64,000 nt of DNA from the NCBI RefSeq assembly GCF_016906535.1, contig NC_057381.1, forward strand, positions 806,001 to 870,000. The letters run 5' to 3'. Source of the stretch: Rhizoctonia solani (lineage: Eukaryota; Basidiomycota; Agaricomycetes; Cantharellales; Ceratobasidiaceae). The notes beneath the pieces were generated by a model. That model was not told where the DNA came from and did no database searches. It saw nothing but the letters and a program-made list of their open reading frames with translations. Below, one piece after another: positions 1 to 11,894 of the stretch (position 1 is the first letter of the stretch; the number at the start of each line of letters is the position of its first letter). The translations under genes were made by a program, and so were the position numbers.

Positions 1-907
1 GCACTCTCGGGTGCGCTCGCATTCGGCGGCGCCTGGGGAACCACCACCAACTCGGTCGTCGATCGCTACAACCTCTACACCTCGAGCGCCGGCGTCGCAG
101 CTCACGAATTCGCCTCGGAAGCAGGCGACCACCAGCATTACGACGAGTTTGGCTTCCGTGAGAGCAACCCGATCTCTTACTACGCCGGTGATTTGTTTCC
201 TGGAAGCGGCATGGTCAACGCATCAGTCCACGCCCACATGGGCCCCGGAGCAACCAGCGGTACCGGATCGGTTGTCGACGAGCAAGGTGTCGAGTGTCTC
301 TCGCTCGAGAGCGTCGTTCAGCCTCACATGCTCCAAGCCGGACTCGGCCGCTTGAGTCTCGCAGAGGCCAACGCGACGGGCGATCTCTCTGATGGCGTAT
401 CGATCGAGAAGACCACTTCGGCAGAGCCCAACCAACTCGTGAGTAACCGCCTCGTGTTCATCTCAAAGCAACCATACTGAGATCTCTCCTCTCTTTGTCT
501 AGGACGCCCCGAATCCAATTCCGTATATGCTCCCCATGCCCTCATCCCTCTCGAACCTGTCGATGGCCGGTGTCGAAGCCTTGAACGCACCCACGCGTCC
601 CACTCACACCAGGCGTTCCCACTCGTTGTTCGACTTTTCGTGCATGGACGCATTGGACCTCCAGCGTCCCGGCTACCCCGTCTCGTTTGACGTCGACACA
701 GCCGCTCCGGGCATGTTTGCTGATGCACTCGACCTCGCCGCGTTGGGTCTCGAAATTGCCGCTCCTCCTGCTGCTCCTCCCAAGGACATTGTCCCCAACG
801 TTCGCATGCAGAACAATAACGCCGTGATCGCCCCAAGCGACCTCATGCTCCGCAAGGCTGACTCTGCCGAGACCAAGATGCGCAAGCGCACAAGCTGGGG
901 CGTCTAG
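1..907 (+). CDS. 3' end of an unrecognised gene (partial)
   Basis: The window opens inside an open frame. An exon runs to 438, a GT-AG intron covers 439-502 and the last exon covers 503-907, ending in TAG; the joined frame is open over 281 codons. The protein part is rich in Ala, Ser, Pro and Gly, with scattered acidic residues and a basic end (MRKRTSWGV). I see no catalytic motif, membrane segment or repeat, and I do not recognise the family. It reads like the disordered C-terminal tail of a regulatory protein, but this is only an impression. The start lies outside the window. The long antisense frame at 324-836 is taken as a shadow of this GC-rich coding stretch. Confidence 0.7.
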
Positions 908-2500
908 ATTAAATCGCCCCCTTCGAATATCTTTGCTTTGCTATGAATTTTTCAATATGGTTCCCCTTCTCTCTCTGCCCGTCTCCTGTCTGTGGCCGCC
1001 CGAGGAAGGAGCTGGGCTTCCTCGTCCTCGACACTGCCCTCCGTTATGTCCCCTTCAACGACTCCGATATGAACTCACGAACGTCCTATGCTTCCTTCGC
1101 CTTGCCTCGGAACAATCCTTTTGCGTCCGGCACGTGTATCTATGCACATCGGCCTCTTTTCTCCTCTCTTCTTTTTTCTCCTTTTCCTCTTTTTGCACAA
1201 TCCAAAATTTAAACTGCAATTCAATAGTCTTTCGCGCGAGGACAAGCACTCGCACGCGGTTCACTTTTCCTCCCCACACCTCATATTCTCAACTTCGTCG
1301 TCACTTTTTGTTTCTCTTTGCATTGAACCCGCGCTAGTTGCTTGCCCTCGGTGGTTTTCGAATGACAATAAAGTATACCTCTTATTTACCTTTTTTTTCA
1401 CTTCCCACTTTCGATCCAATCCGTCAATAGATTTTTATTCTTGCTTCGATTGGTTTTGCTTTATTACTTTGGGGTTTTAGAATGAACAGTAGTGTGAGAG
1501 TTGAGAGAGAAAAAAAGAAGTTGTAATCAGACCCAATGTCTTTTTCCGCATTGGCTGGTTTCCTTTGACTCGCTCGCTATTTATTCTTCATTCGCTTTGA
1601 ATCTTGCATACAAATTCAATCTCATTGTTCAATTTCTTTATTCGGTATTTGTGAACACACTTGCATTTTGTTCCCTTCCCCCTGAATTATCACGTTGTTC
1701 AAATGAAATGAATGAAATCCGCATGTTAAACTACTCTATAATGAGCGCATGGTCTATAGGAAAAGCGGCGAACAATGTGGAGCTTTGCACCGAACGACTA
1801 TGAAGCCCGATGCATATATTTCCAATCCATGTTTCTCTACTCGCGAGCTTGTGCGAAAAATTATTTTCGTATCCAGGGTCGCATATAGTCCTCCTGGATC
1901 GAGGACGTACTAGAGTACGTACATTGTGGAAAAAAGCAACCAATGTGGTGCTCAGCCACCTCTTTTGAATTTCAATTCGGACGCGAGTGATGAAATCTCG
2001 AACATCAATTCGTGAAGTGGGAGCAGCGTAGGTCGGGCCCCAAGGTAAGCAGGTGGTGCCTTGAGCCTCTAGCTTTGGACCCGATAGAACTTTGTACGTT
2101 ACACGTACTCGCTAAGTTCCGTGTGGTGCCATGGTCCTAGACCCGGGTCTGACTTTTCTGATTACAAGGAAACGTCGAACACCGGTTCCACTTTTATCAA
2201 CCACTCTCGAGACCCCTAGGCCGTTTGGTTTCTTTTCCTTCGACTTCCTGATGTGACGGAGTTTTTAATTGCGGCACCACCATGGGTTAAGTTCTGGTCG
2301 GTCGTATATGGACCTGGATCTGGATTTTAGATGTGGATTGTGGATTGTGGGATCCACATTGCGCATGGAGACCGGGACCTGGGAGTCTCACGCATACAGC
2401 CCATCTGATTGCCGTGATTCACGTCCGATGGGTTTGATGAACACTCACTACTTGGGATAGGGCGTTTGTCGCATGTCCGCATGTCGCATGTTGCGTTGGC

Positions 2501-2520
2501 TTGGTTTGGTTTGGTTTGGT
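2501..2520. repeat. (TTGGT)n-like simple repeat
   Basis: Four tandem copies of ttggt in intergenic DNA. No function is seen. Confidence 0.8.
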
Positions 2521-2594
2521 GGGGATATGTTCGGCCATGTGTTAGGACTGGCTGAGCACTCAGGTCGTTGTTTGAGGATTTAGTGCGCGTTGCG

Positions 2595-2614
2595 TGTTTT
2601 GTTTGTTTGTTTGT
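2595..2614. repeat. (GTTT)n simple repeat
   Basis: Tandem gtttgttt units in the same intergenic stretch, 75 bases after the ttggt run. Confidence 0.75.
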
Positions 2615-3562
2615 TCTCTCGGCCTTAGGACTCGGGCTGTGAACCTTGTCTTATCGGCTCTATATGAACTCGAGTTCATCCCTGAAAGTTCCTATTGTAG
2701 ATAAGTCTTCTGTACATACAAATCATCACTGGAATTACGCGACTTGGAAATATCAGCGTTTGTCCATTTGTTAAACAGAATGTGCGTTGTAATCCGCCCT
2801 GCGTACAAGCCAAGCAATTGTGAGAATCAAGCTCACTCCGCCCTAGGCGCGCACGCTGTACTTACTAGTTTCTCGAGACAAACTTCAATCTTACGTGATA
2901 CGCGCGACATTATCGATTCCGCTCAGTTCGCGCGCCTCGGAAAAGTACCGCGCATAAATGTAGATCAGGATCGTACGTAGATCAGGATCATATGGATCGA
3001 ATAGGTGTAAAATGAAGATCGGGTGTGATACGTTTGATCGTCGGCTCGCCCCGTGGTTTGTACGCGCGCGCCAACTTGATTGTCTTACGACGCTGACGAT
3101 ATGTGATGCTGATGAAGTGCGTGTTTGAGGTAGCAAGGGAGGGGGTGTAATAGTATTTGAGTGGATATTGTTGCAATTTATTGGTACACACTCTTACCTG
3201 TAGCCAACCAAATCTGTACACGCAGGGGTGTCAAACTGAAGGATATAGACAACGGCATCCCCGAGCCTTATCTCCCGAGCCAAGCATTCTAATTTTGATT
3301 AGAACGCAAGTCTACATGCAATCCGCTGGCATCTGATGCATTTAAATTGCCAATAGGTCTTCTTGGTAGCCCTATTGGCTCCGGGGATACACTATGCGAA
3401 CCACACTACGGAAGCCATAGTTCATGCCTCTTACCAAGATTCCCTAGGTGAAATGTGACAAAGATATGTTCAAATTCTGTCAAGAAGCTGCGCATATAGC
3501 TACCTGCCAAGGTATTATGTATCAATCAATACAGTGATTCGGAACTCGAGGTGCACATGTTA

Positions 3563-4753
3563 CTAATCAAACAATGGTTTCAATGGATTCTCGGCACTGG
3601 CAATTTGCTCTCCTCCCTCTCGCACTAGTTTCAGAACCTCATACCCGAGCAAGGTGGTTTGTTTGTAAACTTCGTCTCCTTTGCCTCTGACCCATGAGGT
3701 AGTTGTACCGAGGCCCATTGTAAACAGTCCAGCTAGAATGGTTACCCTGGTGCGGTCTACTGCATGGTGCTCACGGTATGTTCTATAAAGTGACGAAAGA
3801 AAGGGGAAATCACTGTTAATGCGTTGATGACGAGCAAAGGACAGCCATGTCCCTGTTACCTCCCCTAGGTCTAATTCAGGACAAGAGGGTCGACAAAGCT
3901 CCCAGTCAACGACATAAACGCGTAACTTGTTGTGGTTTGGGACACGTGGAACTAGTATATTACCTGAAGTTCAAGTTAGCCTCAGTTAGCAAAGAGAATC
4001 ACAGAAACGTGCTTAGCGAAAGGTCACCCATGGCGAGAACCCGATCATCAATAGATATCCTGCGAGATTCCTCTGATAGCATACTTTCTAGCCATCCTTC
4101 TTTGACTCCAAACTTGGTCGCTGAGCGGATACTCAAGTTGGCGAAGAGTGCAAATATGCGGTCCTGTCGGTGGGGGTAGAGGAAAAGTTGACGGTGCTCG
4201 GTGGAGCTACCCCATTCGTGTAACCTCCCAAGGAATATTCCCAGCGCTGAACCAATACCAGATGCTACGGCCTGAATGTTCGCGTGATCTAAATCACTAC
4301 ATGCACGTTTGAGATGCTCGTCAAACATGACGTCGAGGCTAACAATGTCTGAACCTAAGTCAGACAGGAAAACTGTGTGAGTCTCTCGGTCGTAGTGGAT
4401 CGGGCGAGGGACCTGAATGACACTGTCATGATTGATTAGGCCGCAGTCCCAGAGGGCCATAAGCGCGTTGTACTCAAAATCCTGTATAAACTAATATTAG
4501 CTTTCCTAACGGTTGTAGATACAGGCAATCTTACTGAACGAGTAGATTCGAACCTAATCTCGGGGGCAAACGCAACATAATCTTCGTAATGTTTTATTAT
4601 AAGAGTTGTAGAGCCATCCTCGAGAGGAGTTGACAAGGAGACTCGATAACTAAACGCAGTGAATCCTCCAGTGAGGCGCTGAACATCGGCTGCCGCAAAC
4701 TGTGTGTTTGACAGGTAATCGAGTACTCCGTTGGAATTAGTCAAGTCGTTCAT
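3563..4753 (-). CDS. APH-fold (aminoglycoside/choline kinase-like) phosphotransferase
   Basis: Three exons: 4535-4753, 4013-4481 and 3563-3963 give 362 residues with closing phases. The N-terminal lobe carries the nucleotide-binding strand pair GGFTAFSYRV and the lysine of LIIKHYED. The catalytic loop is split by an intron: VLAMGD before it and SNILV after it, and VYVVDWE supplies the metal-binding aspartate. This is the APH/choline-kinase order. In fungi such proteins are mostly uncharacterised small-molecule kinases, so the substrate cannot be named. The second intron (3964-4012) must be read as GC-AG with a poor donor to keep the catalytic loop in frame; otherwise the loop is broken. The gene is divergent from the phospholipase C gene, 792 bases away. 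Confidence 0.82.
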
Positions 4754-5545
4754 ATCGAAAAGAGGGCTACGTGGTTTGAGATATCGTGTGCTTTTGAAGG
4801 CTTCTAGTCTGTAGCCTACCAGGTGTGGCTAAAGGCTAGACTATATATACCAATAATCAGTACGATGTTTACCCTAGCGCGCGATACAAGAAAGAGCCAG
4901 AGCTTGACTGGGTATCGAAACAACCGTCTTACTCTTTGGGATGGGCGGCAATACGACAGAATGTTAGTATTACCCGTCATGATTATTATATGCTGCTTAC
5001 GCAGGTCTGATTCACTTGTATCTGGTGTAATAGTCGTTATATCATGCCAAATGTCTAATGCTCCATCCTTATGAACAGGTTGACCCGGCGCCGGCCCGGG
5101 CGGGCATACCTATCGATTAGTGTGCATACAGCTAATAATTTGCTCATTACGGGCTACATGACAGGGTGTATACAATAATAAGGAATCACAATTAGTTGGT
5201 TGGAAGACAGAAGCTCCCTGAATTAATGAACAGCTCAGTAAAGAGGGTTTAGTACTAAAATACTTTCAAGTACGTATTCATTTTTCAACTAGTAATTTCG
5301 CCTTTGATTATGAAATTCATAGCTATCGTATTCACCCTAGCCCACGCAGTTGGATTTCAGAACCGCCTCGAAATTATCCTATGGTAGAAACATAAGAGTT
5401 ACACACATATAATTATGTATGCGCATGGATAGTTGGCAGTGTTGCTTTACGACAGCGATGTGACAACACACGTGATGGTTGACGTCAATAAGCGTGTATA
5501 GAAATAGCTGGGCGATCAGGTGCGAGGGTGAACTCGACAACAACG
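4754..5545. promoter_or_regulatory. Shared divergent promoter region (APH / PLC)
   Basis: This 792-base gap lies between two start codons pointing apart, so it must hold both promoters. It is AT-rich apart from a GC block near 5085-5104 (ggcgccggcccgggcggg). No specific binding site can be named. Confidence 0.5.
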
Positions 5546-8047
5546 ATGGCCGATACTCCAGGAAACGATGGCCCACACGCAACTCTTAGCACCGATGCCG
5601 GCGGCGGCGTTCTAGAACACCCTAAACCACTAACAATCACATATCCTGGGATGCAAAAGCAGATTGAAAGGGTTTTTGACCGCCTTCATAAATCCGGACA
5701 CTCCATCAATTCTAGCGAGCTCCGTACGTTTTTGGAGGGGCAAGGAGAAAGGTACACCGATGACGAAGGTTTCAAAGCGTGGATGAAACGTACTCTCAGT
5801 CCCACAGCTGTTGACAAGCTCCTGAACAACAAAGACGGTATCGATAAAGCTGAATTTACCGCATATCTTGCGTCAGCCGCCAATGGTTCAATCAAGGCCA
5901 TTCCCGAGGATGAGACTCGACCTTTAAACGAATATTATATCTCGTCGTCTCATAACACATACCTCGTGGGCCATCAACTATATGGTGCCTCTACTGTTGA
6001 CGGCTATCGTAATGTCTTGTTGCGTGGGTGTCGTTCGGTCGAAATCGATGTCTGGGACGGAGAAGAGGGAGAACCCGCAGTATTCCACGGGTACACGTTA
6101 ACCAAAGAGGTTCCTTTCCGAGACGTTTGTCGTGCGATCAAAGAAAACGCGTTTGTCACGTCGGAGCTCCCTGTAATTATTAGTCTGGAGGTGCATGCAA
6201 GTCATGCTCAGGTAAGTTTGGAAATATATACAAATACACTCCCTAATATCCGATACGCGACATAGCAAGAGAAGATGGTCTCAATCATGAAGGAGGAGCT
6301 AGGAGATTATCTTGTCAGCGAACGTCTTTCTCAGCACCTTGATGACAAGGCCCTCCCTTCTCCTCATGCCCTTCGTCGTCGTCTACTTGTCAAGGCAAGT
6401 AGACTGAACCGCTACTGTCATTTCGCCACTTAGTGTTCATAGGTCAAACACTTCCCTATCGCCACTGACCCCGTAATAGCCCAGCCGACTCCAGAGGCCA
6501 AGCCCAACGATCCTGACAATGATACATCTGATTCTTCGTCTGATGAAGAGTTACGTGAAGCGGCGGCTGCGGCCTCTAAAACCAAGCCCAAGAAAAGCAA
6601 AGTCATTCAAGCGCTGGCAGACCTGGGAGTGTACATCTCAGGGCATAGTTTCAAGGACTGGGAAGATGCTAGTAAGCACTCGGACGGAAATATATCGCCT
6701 AACCAGAATATTTACAATTATTACTAACCCAGAACGCCTACCCTCCAACCATATCTTCTCATTCTCTGAAAAGGCGTTTCTCAAGATGAACAAATCAAAC
6801 CATGATGAGCTTTTTTCTCATAATGTTCATTTCCTTATGCGAGTGTATCCCTTCGGCCTTCGGTGAGCTTCTTGGGGGGTTTTTTACGCTAAGTTAACAA
6901 AGCAACAGATTCGGGTCATCTAATGTTGATCCGACGACCTTTTGGTCTCGTGGGGTCCAGCTGGTGGCTCTCAATTGGCAGAAAATTGATCGTGTGAGTA
7001 TTAAACCACCGTTCAGATGTATATTGCTTTTAAGCCGGCTTTAGGGTATGATGTTGAATGAAGCCATGTAAGTAACTTCAAGCTTTTCTCAGTACCCTTG
7101 AAGGACGCATACACTTACGCTCTCAGTGGCGCTTAGGTTTGCCGGAACTGGAGGTTACGTTCTCAAACCCCCCGGTCGTCGAGACGTGAATCTGACCGGT
7201 GTGCTCGCACGAGAGGAGAAACGCAGTGTAGTGCTGCGAGTTACAATTCTCGCTGGACAATCACTCCCTCTTCCCGAAGACGAAGCAGAGGATGAGGCGG
7301 ACAAACTCGAGAAATTAAAGAAGAAGGAAGAAAAGAAGAAAAGAAAGGAGGCACATTCGCGCAGTAATAGTGGGGTCAAGGATGGGGACGAAAAAAGCAT
7401 TAGCGCTATTGAAGCAGGGCTCGCTGCGGCACATGTAACGGCCACCGCACTAACCCCACCTGCGAATCCGGAGTCTCGTGAAGCAGAAAGCAAGCGAGAT
7501 AAGATCAAAGGATTCTTTAGCCGTATGAAACATCGGGATGGAGCAGATGGATTTGAGCCGTAAGTGCGCTTTTCTCCCTTTTTTTTTCCTTTTCCTTTTG
7601 GCGCAGTGGCTTATTTATGTACTGGAAATTTAGGTACATTGAAATTCAGTTGCTAGCAGACGGGCTAGATGAAGATGGAGTCAAGGGCAAAAACAAAGCC
7701 TTGCGAGGGGCTGACGTGGTATGGGAGGGGCGAGGATTACTCGGCTCGGACCCACCCGAGATTGTACTGAAAGCATCTAATATCGTCCCTGGCGCATCAT
7801 TTGTCAGGTATGCCATTCCAATATATTCATGGCAACACTACCGATTTTTATAAATTGTAGATTTCTACTGAAAGACGAAGAATTCGGAACAGATGACTTG
7901 GCCGGATGGGCTTGCGTTCGTCTAGATAGGCTCCAGCCAGGCTATCGTTTTATACGATTATATGATTTACACGGCAGGCTGACTGAAAATGGATGCCTTT
8001 TCGTGAAGATTCAGAAGGAGATCACAGGTACTTGGGAGATCATTTAA
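5546..8047 (+). CDS. plc1: Phosphoinositide-specific phospholipase C (delta-like)
   Basis: Nine exons (5546-6211, 6266-6394, 6443-6671, 6733-6862, 6909-6993, 7045-7067, 7137-7559, 7634-7807, 7861-8047) encode 681 residues. The order is EF-hand-like region (about 36-110), X domain from about 124 with both catalytic histidines visible (SSHNTYL and FHGYTLT), an acidic linker, Y domain (about 322-434, with NHIFSFSEKAFLKM and LNWQKIDRGMMLNEAMF), then C2. It should hydrolyse PIP2 to IP3 and diacylglycerol at the membrane, linked to calcium signalling. The C2 domain is split by a Lys/Glu-rich insertion of about 90 residues (7275-7559). Intron 2 (6395-6442) is GC-AG with a strong AAG|gcaagt donor. 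ATG at 5546 is the first ATG in frame; 5528 is only a GTG. Confidence 0.95.
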
Positions 8048-8167
8048 TATTCCTACGGCATCTACATCATATGCATGTATTTGGCATTCGGCATATTACT
8101 TTTATACCACATTGCAATAACAAACGCCTGAATAAAGTATGATTTGAGCGTGTTTTATCCAAGTTAA

Positions 8168-9164
8168 TTACCATTTAGCGTAAGGTAAAAATTTCCCACT
8201 GTCGATACTGTTGTTATTTGAGTTTCACTCTTACTATTATAGCACTCACTCAAACGTCAGTACGACGCGATCACCCTTTTCGTGAGGTTTCCTGTCCACC
8301 GTTACATGACAGTCGATCAGCGACATGATGCCATCTCCAAACTAGGCGTTTGCGCAAGGTGCTAAGCAGGCTTCTGTATATATTTAGTTCAAGCGCATAC
8401 CTTTTCATGGATCACAGCCTAGCAAAGCAAAAAATAAGCTATTTTACGCTACATAGTATCTACTTTGTCCAGCTCACTTTGATTGGATACCCATACACCA
8501 AGACCCCCTATCGACAAGCGCTTAGTGATGTAGTTTACATTGTACACCTAGATACTTACTTCATGTAGGCGGTAAATAACTGGGTCCTGAGGTGGGTCAG
8601 GTCCAAGGCCGCGCGTTGGCCACCAATGGTCTCCAAGGCTGTCCCTGAGGGACTGGTGAGGTACGTCTGGATACCCAAGTTAAATGAGCTTCATGTAGCC
8701 CGTCAAGGTAGCTACCTAAAGCCTCGCTGAGTTTGGCAAGATCCTGTGGTGCTGGTTTTGCCTGAAGCAACACTCTGAGTCGTTGGATGACATGATGATC
8801 GTTTCTCGTACCTGTCCGTAGAAGAGTGCTGCCGTCCAGATCTCATCCTTGCCTATGGCCTTTCCTATTTCTCCAAAACTCAAACCTGAAGTGGCTAAGT
8901 TGTAGCGTCATTTTATTTATAGCATGCATTCATACCTTTCTTTGCCTTGGCATCGAACAATTGCTTGCATGCAGATGGGAGCCCAGGGAGCACAGGACTT
9001 GATGCCTTGAATGACAGTTGGTTTCATCTCGGAAATGGCTGCTAAACACTCACCACAGCACTGGATGAACTGAGTCGTACCGAGTTCGTTTGTGTTACTA
9101 ACGGAATTGGTCGTTGGCGCATTGCACCACGCGTTACACCGTGAATCATTCGTGTAAAATTCAT
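8168..9164 (-). CDS. cyn1: Cyanate hydratase (cyanase) with N-terminal leader
   Basis: Nine exons (9054-9164, 8936-9005, 8812-8885, 8716-8761, 8560-8666, 8478-8507, 8401-8418, 8250-8341, 8168-8198) close in phase to 192 residues. Residues from about 48 match cyanase along its length: LFDAKAKKGLSFGEIGKAIG, LFYGQAKPAPQDL, RGLGPDPPQDPVIYRLHE, VYGYPIK, FGDGIMSLIDC and the end GKFLPYAKW. The catalytic Arg and Glu (IYRLHE) and Ser (GIMSLI) are present. The enzyme turns cyanate plus bicarbonate into ammonia and carbon dioxide. Exon 1 adds about 37 residues with five Arg and no acidic residue, rich in Ser/Thr, which looks like a mitochondrial presequence. No single exon is long, so simple frame searches miss this gene. 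It converges with the phospholipase C gene, 120 bases away. Confidence 0.93.
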
Positions 9165-9226
9165 TATTCTTAGCGTGTTCGTCTGAGTGGTGGTGGCCGC
9201 AGTATGATAATTTAGATGATACGCGC

Positions 9227-9236
9227 ATATATATAG
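9227..9236 (-). promoter_or_regulatory. Possible TATA box of the cyanase gene
   Basis: An atatatatag stretch lies 62-72 bases upstream of the chosen cyanase ATG. Its place supports the start in exon 1, but AT runs are common here. Confidence 0.35.
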
Positions 9237-9452
9237 TACAAGAGGAATGTGCGGATCTACGATATCCGTGCGTGCTTCGGATTTCCCTTTACCATCATCC
9301 GAGGCATTTGACGTCACAGTCGGTGGACCTTCATTCCGAAAGCAAGGCGAACTCCGTTGAGAGGAATAAGCATTAGCATGTGGTTGGATGGTCAATTCTG
9401 GAAACTGTGGGAACGCTGACACAGAACGTGTCATATACAATTGAGCTCCTTC

Positions 9453-9458
9453 AAAAAA
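9453..9458 (-). terminator. Pol III terminator of the tRNA gene
   Basis: On the minus strand a run of six T follows the tRNA discriminator base by a few bases, as expected for RNA polymerase III. Confidence 0.7.
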
Positions 9459-9461
9459 CAA

Positions 9462-9551
9462 TGCCCCCACCGTGAATCGAACACAGGCTGCTTCGGAAAT
9501 GAAGTTTTAAAGAACCACAACGAAGCGTCATAACCACTAGACCATAGGAGC
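9462..9551 (-). tRNA. tRNA-His (GTG) with an 18-nt intron
   Basis: The minus strand folds as a full cloverleaf. The acceptor GCTCCTA pairs with TGGGGGC, the D arm contains TCTAGTGGTTA, the anticodon stem CTTCG pairs with CGAAG, and the T arm is CTGTG-TTCGATT-CACGG. The anticodon GTG is at 9516-9518 in the loop TTGTGGC, the usual histidine loop. An 18-base intron (9497-9514) sits at the standard place after position 37. The A box (TGGTCTAGTGG) and B box (GTTCGATTC) are both intact. Confidence 0.9.
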
Positions 9552-10217
9552 TTGCTGGGAGACCTCAAATAGCTTATGTAACTTTTGCTGCGTGTCTGAG
9601 TGTTGACTGTAACCCTATTTCTGCCTAAAACATTTCTGGTTCATACAAAAAAACCACCCAGTAGTGAGCAAAGGGTCAGCCTAGCGTGATACCAACTAAC
9701 CTGCTAAATGTAGCCAACCAAATAGTTACCGGTTACTGAAGTTGAGCCAGCACAAAGTGATACGTCACTGTTTTTATCTTTCGAGTCAAACAATAGGCGT
9801 TACCCCCAGAATCAATACAGGCATAGAGCCACGGTGTATATGACGCCTACAGAGCGAAAGAACGGGAAGACTCAGCCATAGTCCATGATATAGTAGCACG
9901 ACCGGGGCAGATGTGCGACCGGTAATTTACAGCTATGACCAAGTGTACATTTCAAACCCGCATCTTTCACAAACTGTGCCACAAACCGGCCTAGAGTTGG
10001 GAACATCGAGCCAAGTTTAGTCTTAATTAAAACAAAAAATAAAATAGGCTATTGTGTATGAATACCTCACAGTACAAAAGCATAGTGGATCCCTTCCCTT
10101 TGTAACTGACGTGGATCGTAACTCATGAGACAACCACGTATTTGGTAATGAGCGATATGTAATTGCAATTGGTAGCGCTAATGGTTGACTCCCTCTCTCT
10201 GTGTTGGTGGCTATTCC
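9552..10217. other. Intergenic, no feature seen
   Basis: Between the tRNA and the CDK11 gene I see no coding exon. The right part must hold the kinase promoter. A pyrimidine tract (ctccctctctctgtg) lies about 30 bases before the proposed ATG. Confidence 0.4.
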
Positions 10218-11894
10218 ATGACGACCCCTGGTGCCGGTAAGGTCGCTTCAGATGCGCACATAACAGCACTAAAGAGAGTATGAGCAGGACCTTCTTCTCC
10301 AACGACCAACTCAGTTCAGAAGCGGTCAAAATGGCATGATATTGAAGAGCCTCCCGTTCATATTGTGCCTAAAAAGCGAGCAAAGAAATCAACTCGGGTC
10401 CGAGAGTCCTCACCGGACGTGCCTGCGCTCTCCAGAGATCCGGAAGCTGAAGTAGCTCCCCAGGTTACGGCTCGCGCGCTACGGCCTGCGGAAGAAAATC
10501 ACAGTCAATCAGTCTCTACTCGTAGTCGATTTGTCCCCCCTAGAACAGCTCACCCTCCGATTCAACCCTGCCGGTCGGTTTATTGCTACGAAAGGTTGAA
10601 TCACATCGAGGAAGGGACTTATGGTGTGGTCTTTCGAGCTCGTGACAAGGAAACTGGGGAAATTGTGGCCCTCAAAAAGCTCAAATTAGATGAAGAGAAA
10701 AACGGTTTCCCTATCACCAGCTTGCGCGAAGTCATGGCACTTATGGTGTGTAAGCACGAGCATGTCGTAGGTGTACGAGAGATTGTTGTCGGGGATACTT
10801 TAACGCAGTAAGTTCCCCAATAACTACCGGTTATAGTCCTCACCCTCTATTTCAGAGTCTTCATCGTTATGGATTTTATAGAGCATGATCTCAAACAATT
10901 ACTTACGCAAATGCCTTCTCCTTTCCTTCAATCAGAGATCAAAACCTTGCTGCGACAGCTCATTTCTGCTGTCGCCCACTGCCATGCGAATTGGGTCTTA
11001 CATCGCGATCTCAAAACAAGTAACCTACTAATGAACAACCGTGGCCAAATCAAAGTTGCAGATTTTGGACTTGCTAGGACATTTGGAGATCCACTCGGGG
11101 ATATGACACAACTTGTTGTCACACTTTGGTACCGGTTAGTTGTGTCCTCGGCCCTAGGCAAACGCGCGTATTCACGGCTCAGCAGTGCGCCAGAACTCTT
11201 GTTAGGGGAAGCTGCATATTCTACCGCTGTGGATATGTGGTCTGTAGGCTGTATATTTGGAGAGCTGTTACTTCATGAGCCATTATTCCAGGCCAAGGGA
11301 GAAATGGAGCTACTGTCAATGGTACGTCAGTAGGAATCTTGGCCGTATCTCTAAATAACTGGCCACTAGATTTTCAAACTGCTAGGCCACCCGGATGAGA
11401 AATCATGGCCTGGATTTTCCAAGTTACCCCTGGCGAAAACGGTTAATACCAGTGCCGCTTGGTGCGTGGAGAGGGACAAGCATAGACCAATCTCTAACAT
11501 GTAAACCAGGCCGTCAACTCTCAGAACTAAATTCCCTCACCTCACCCGTGCGGGTCTCGACCTACTGTCTAGTTTATTAGCCTACGATCCGGCTCAACGT
11601 ATTAGCGCAGAGGAGGCGCTCAACCACCCTTATTTTTCGTGTGTACTTTTCCGTCCATCTGCCTCGTCGCGAGCCTTATGCACAATCTTTAGGGAATCCC
11701 CATTGCCCAAACATCCCTCTTTGTTCGGCTCATTCCCATCTGTCGCCGCTGGAGAAAAGTAAGCATCGAATCGGAGATGAACCAACGACCCTACTAATGC
11801 TTGGTGTTTGAACAGACGCCGGAAACCCGACAGCCCTTCAGCGCCCAGTCGCATTGCTGACTACAAGCTGCTTATGGACTTTGACTTGCCCTGA
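10218..11894 (+). CDS. CDK11/PITSLRE-type cyclin-dependent kinase
   Basis: Eight exons (10218-10236, 10288-10807, 10856-11134, 11186-11321, 11370-11461, 11510-11638, 11693-11758, 11816-11894) give 439 residues. A basic disordered N-terminus of about 105 residues is followed by one kinase domain: glycine loop [14 protein letters not shown]-type lysine in IVALKKLKL, the PITSLRE signature that names the family, [26 protein letters not shown] across the exon 3/4 joint, and [13 protein letters not shown]11 kinases act in the nucleus in transcription, splicing and cell-cycle control. The start is a short 19-base exon chosen because it gives ATG and the right phase; no in-frame ATG exists in exon 2 before the kinase domain. 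It converges with ORC4, leaving 146 bases. Confidence 0.92.

Larger units (their letters stand above)
908..3562. other. Intergenic stretch, no gene seen
   Basis: After the first gene comes a pyrimidine-rich 3' flank (about 1150-1480), then mixed sequence with no convincing coding exon on either strand. It holds two short simple repeats (listed separately) and a partly doubled tagatcaggatc near 2960-2990. The minus-strand gene that ends at 3563 has its own 3' flank here. Small multi-exon genes could be missed by eye. Confidence 0.5.

Noticed and set aside
324..836. Minus-strand open frame of 170 codons
   Set aside because: Antisense to the GC-rich end of the first gene and crosses its intron; Arg-rich without features.
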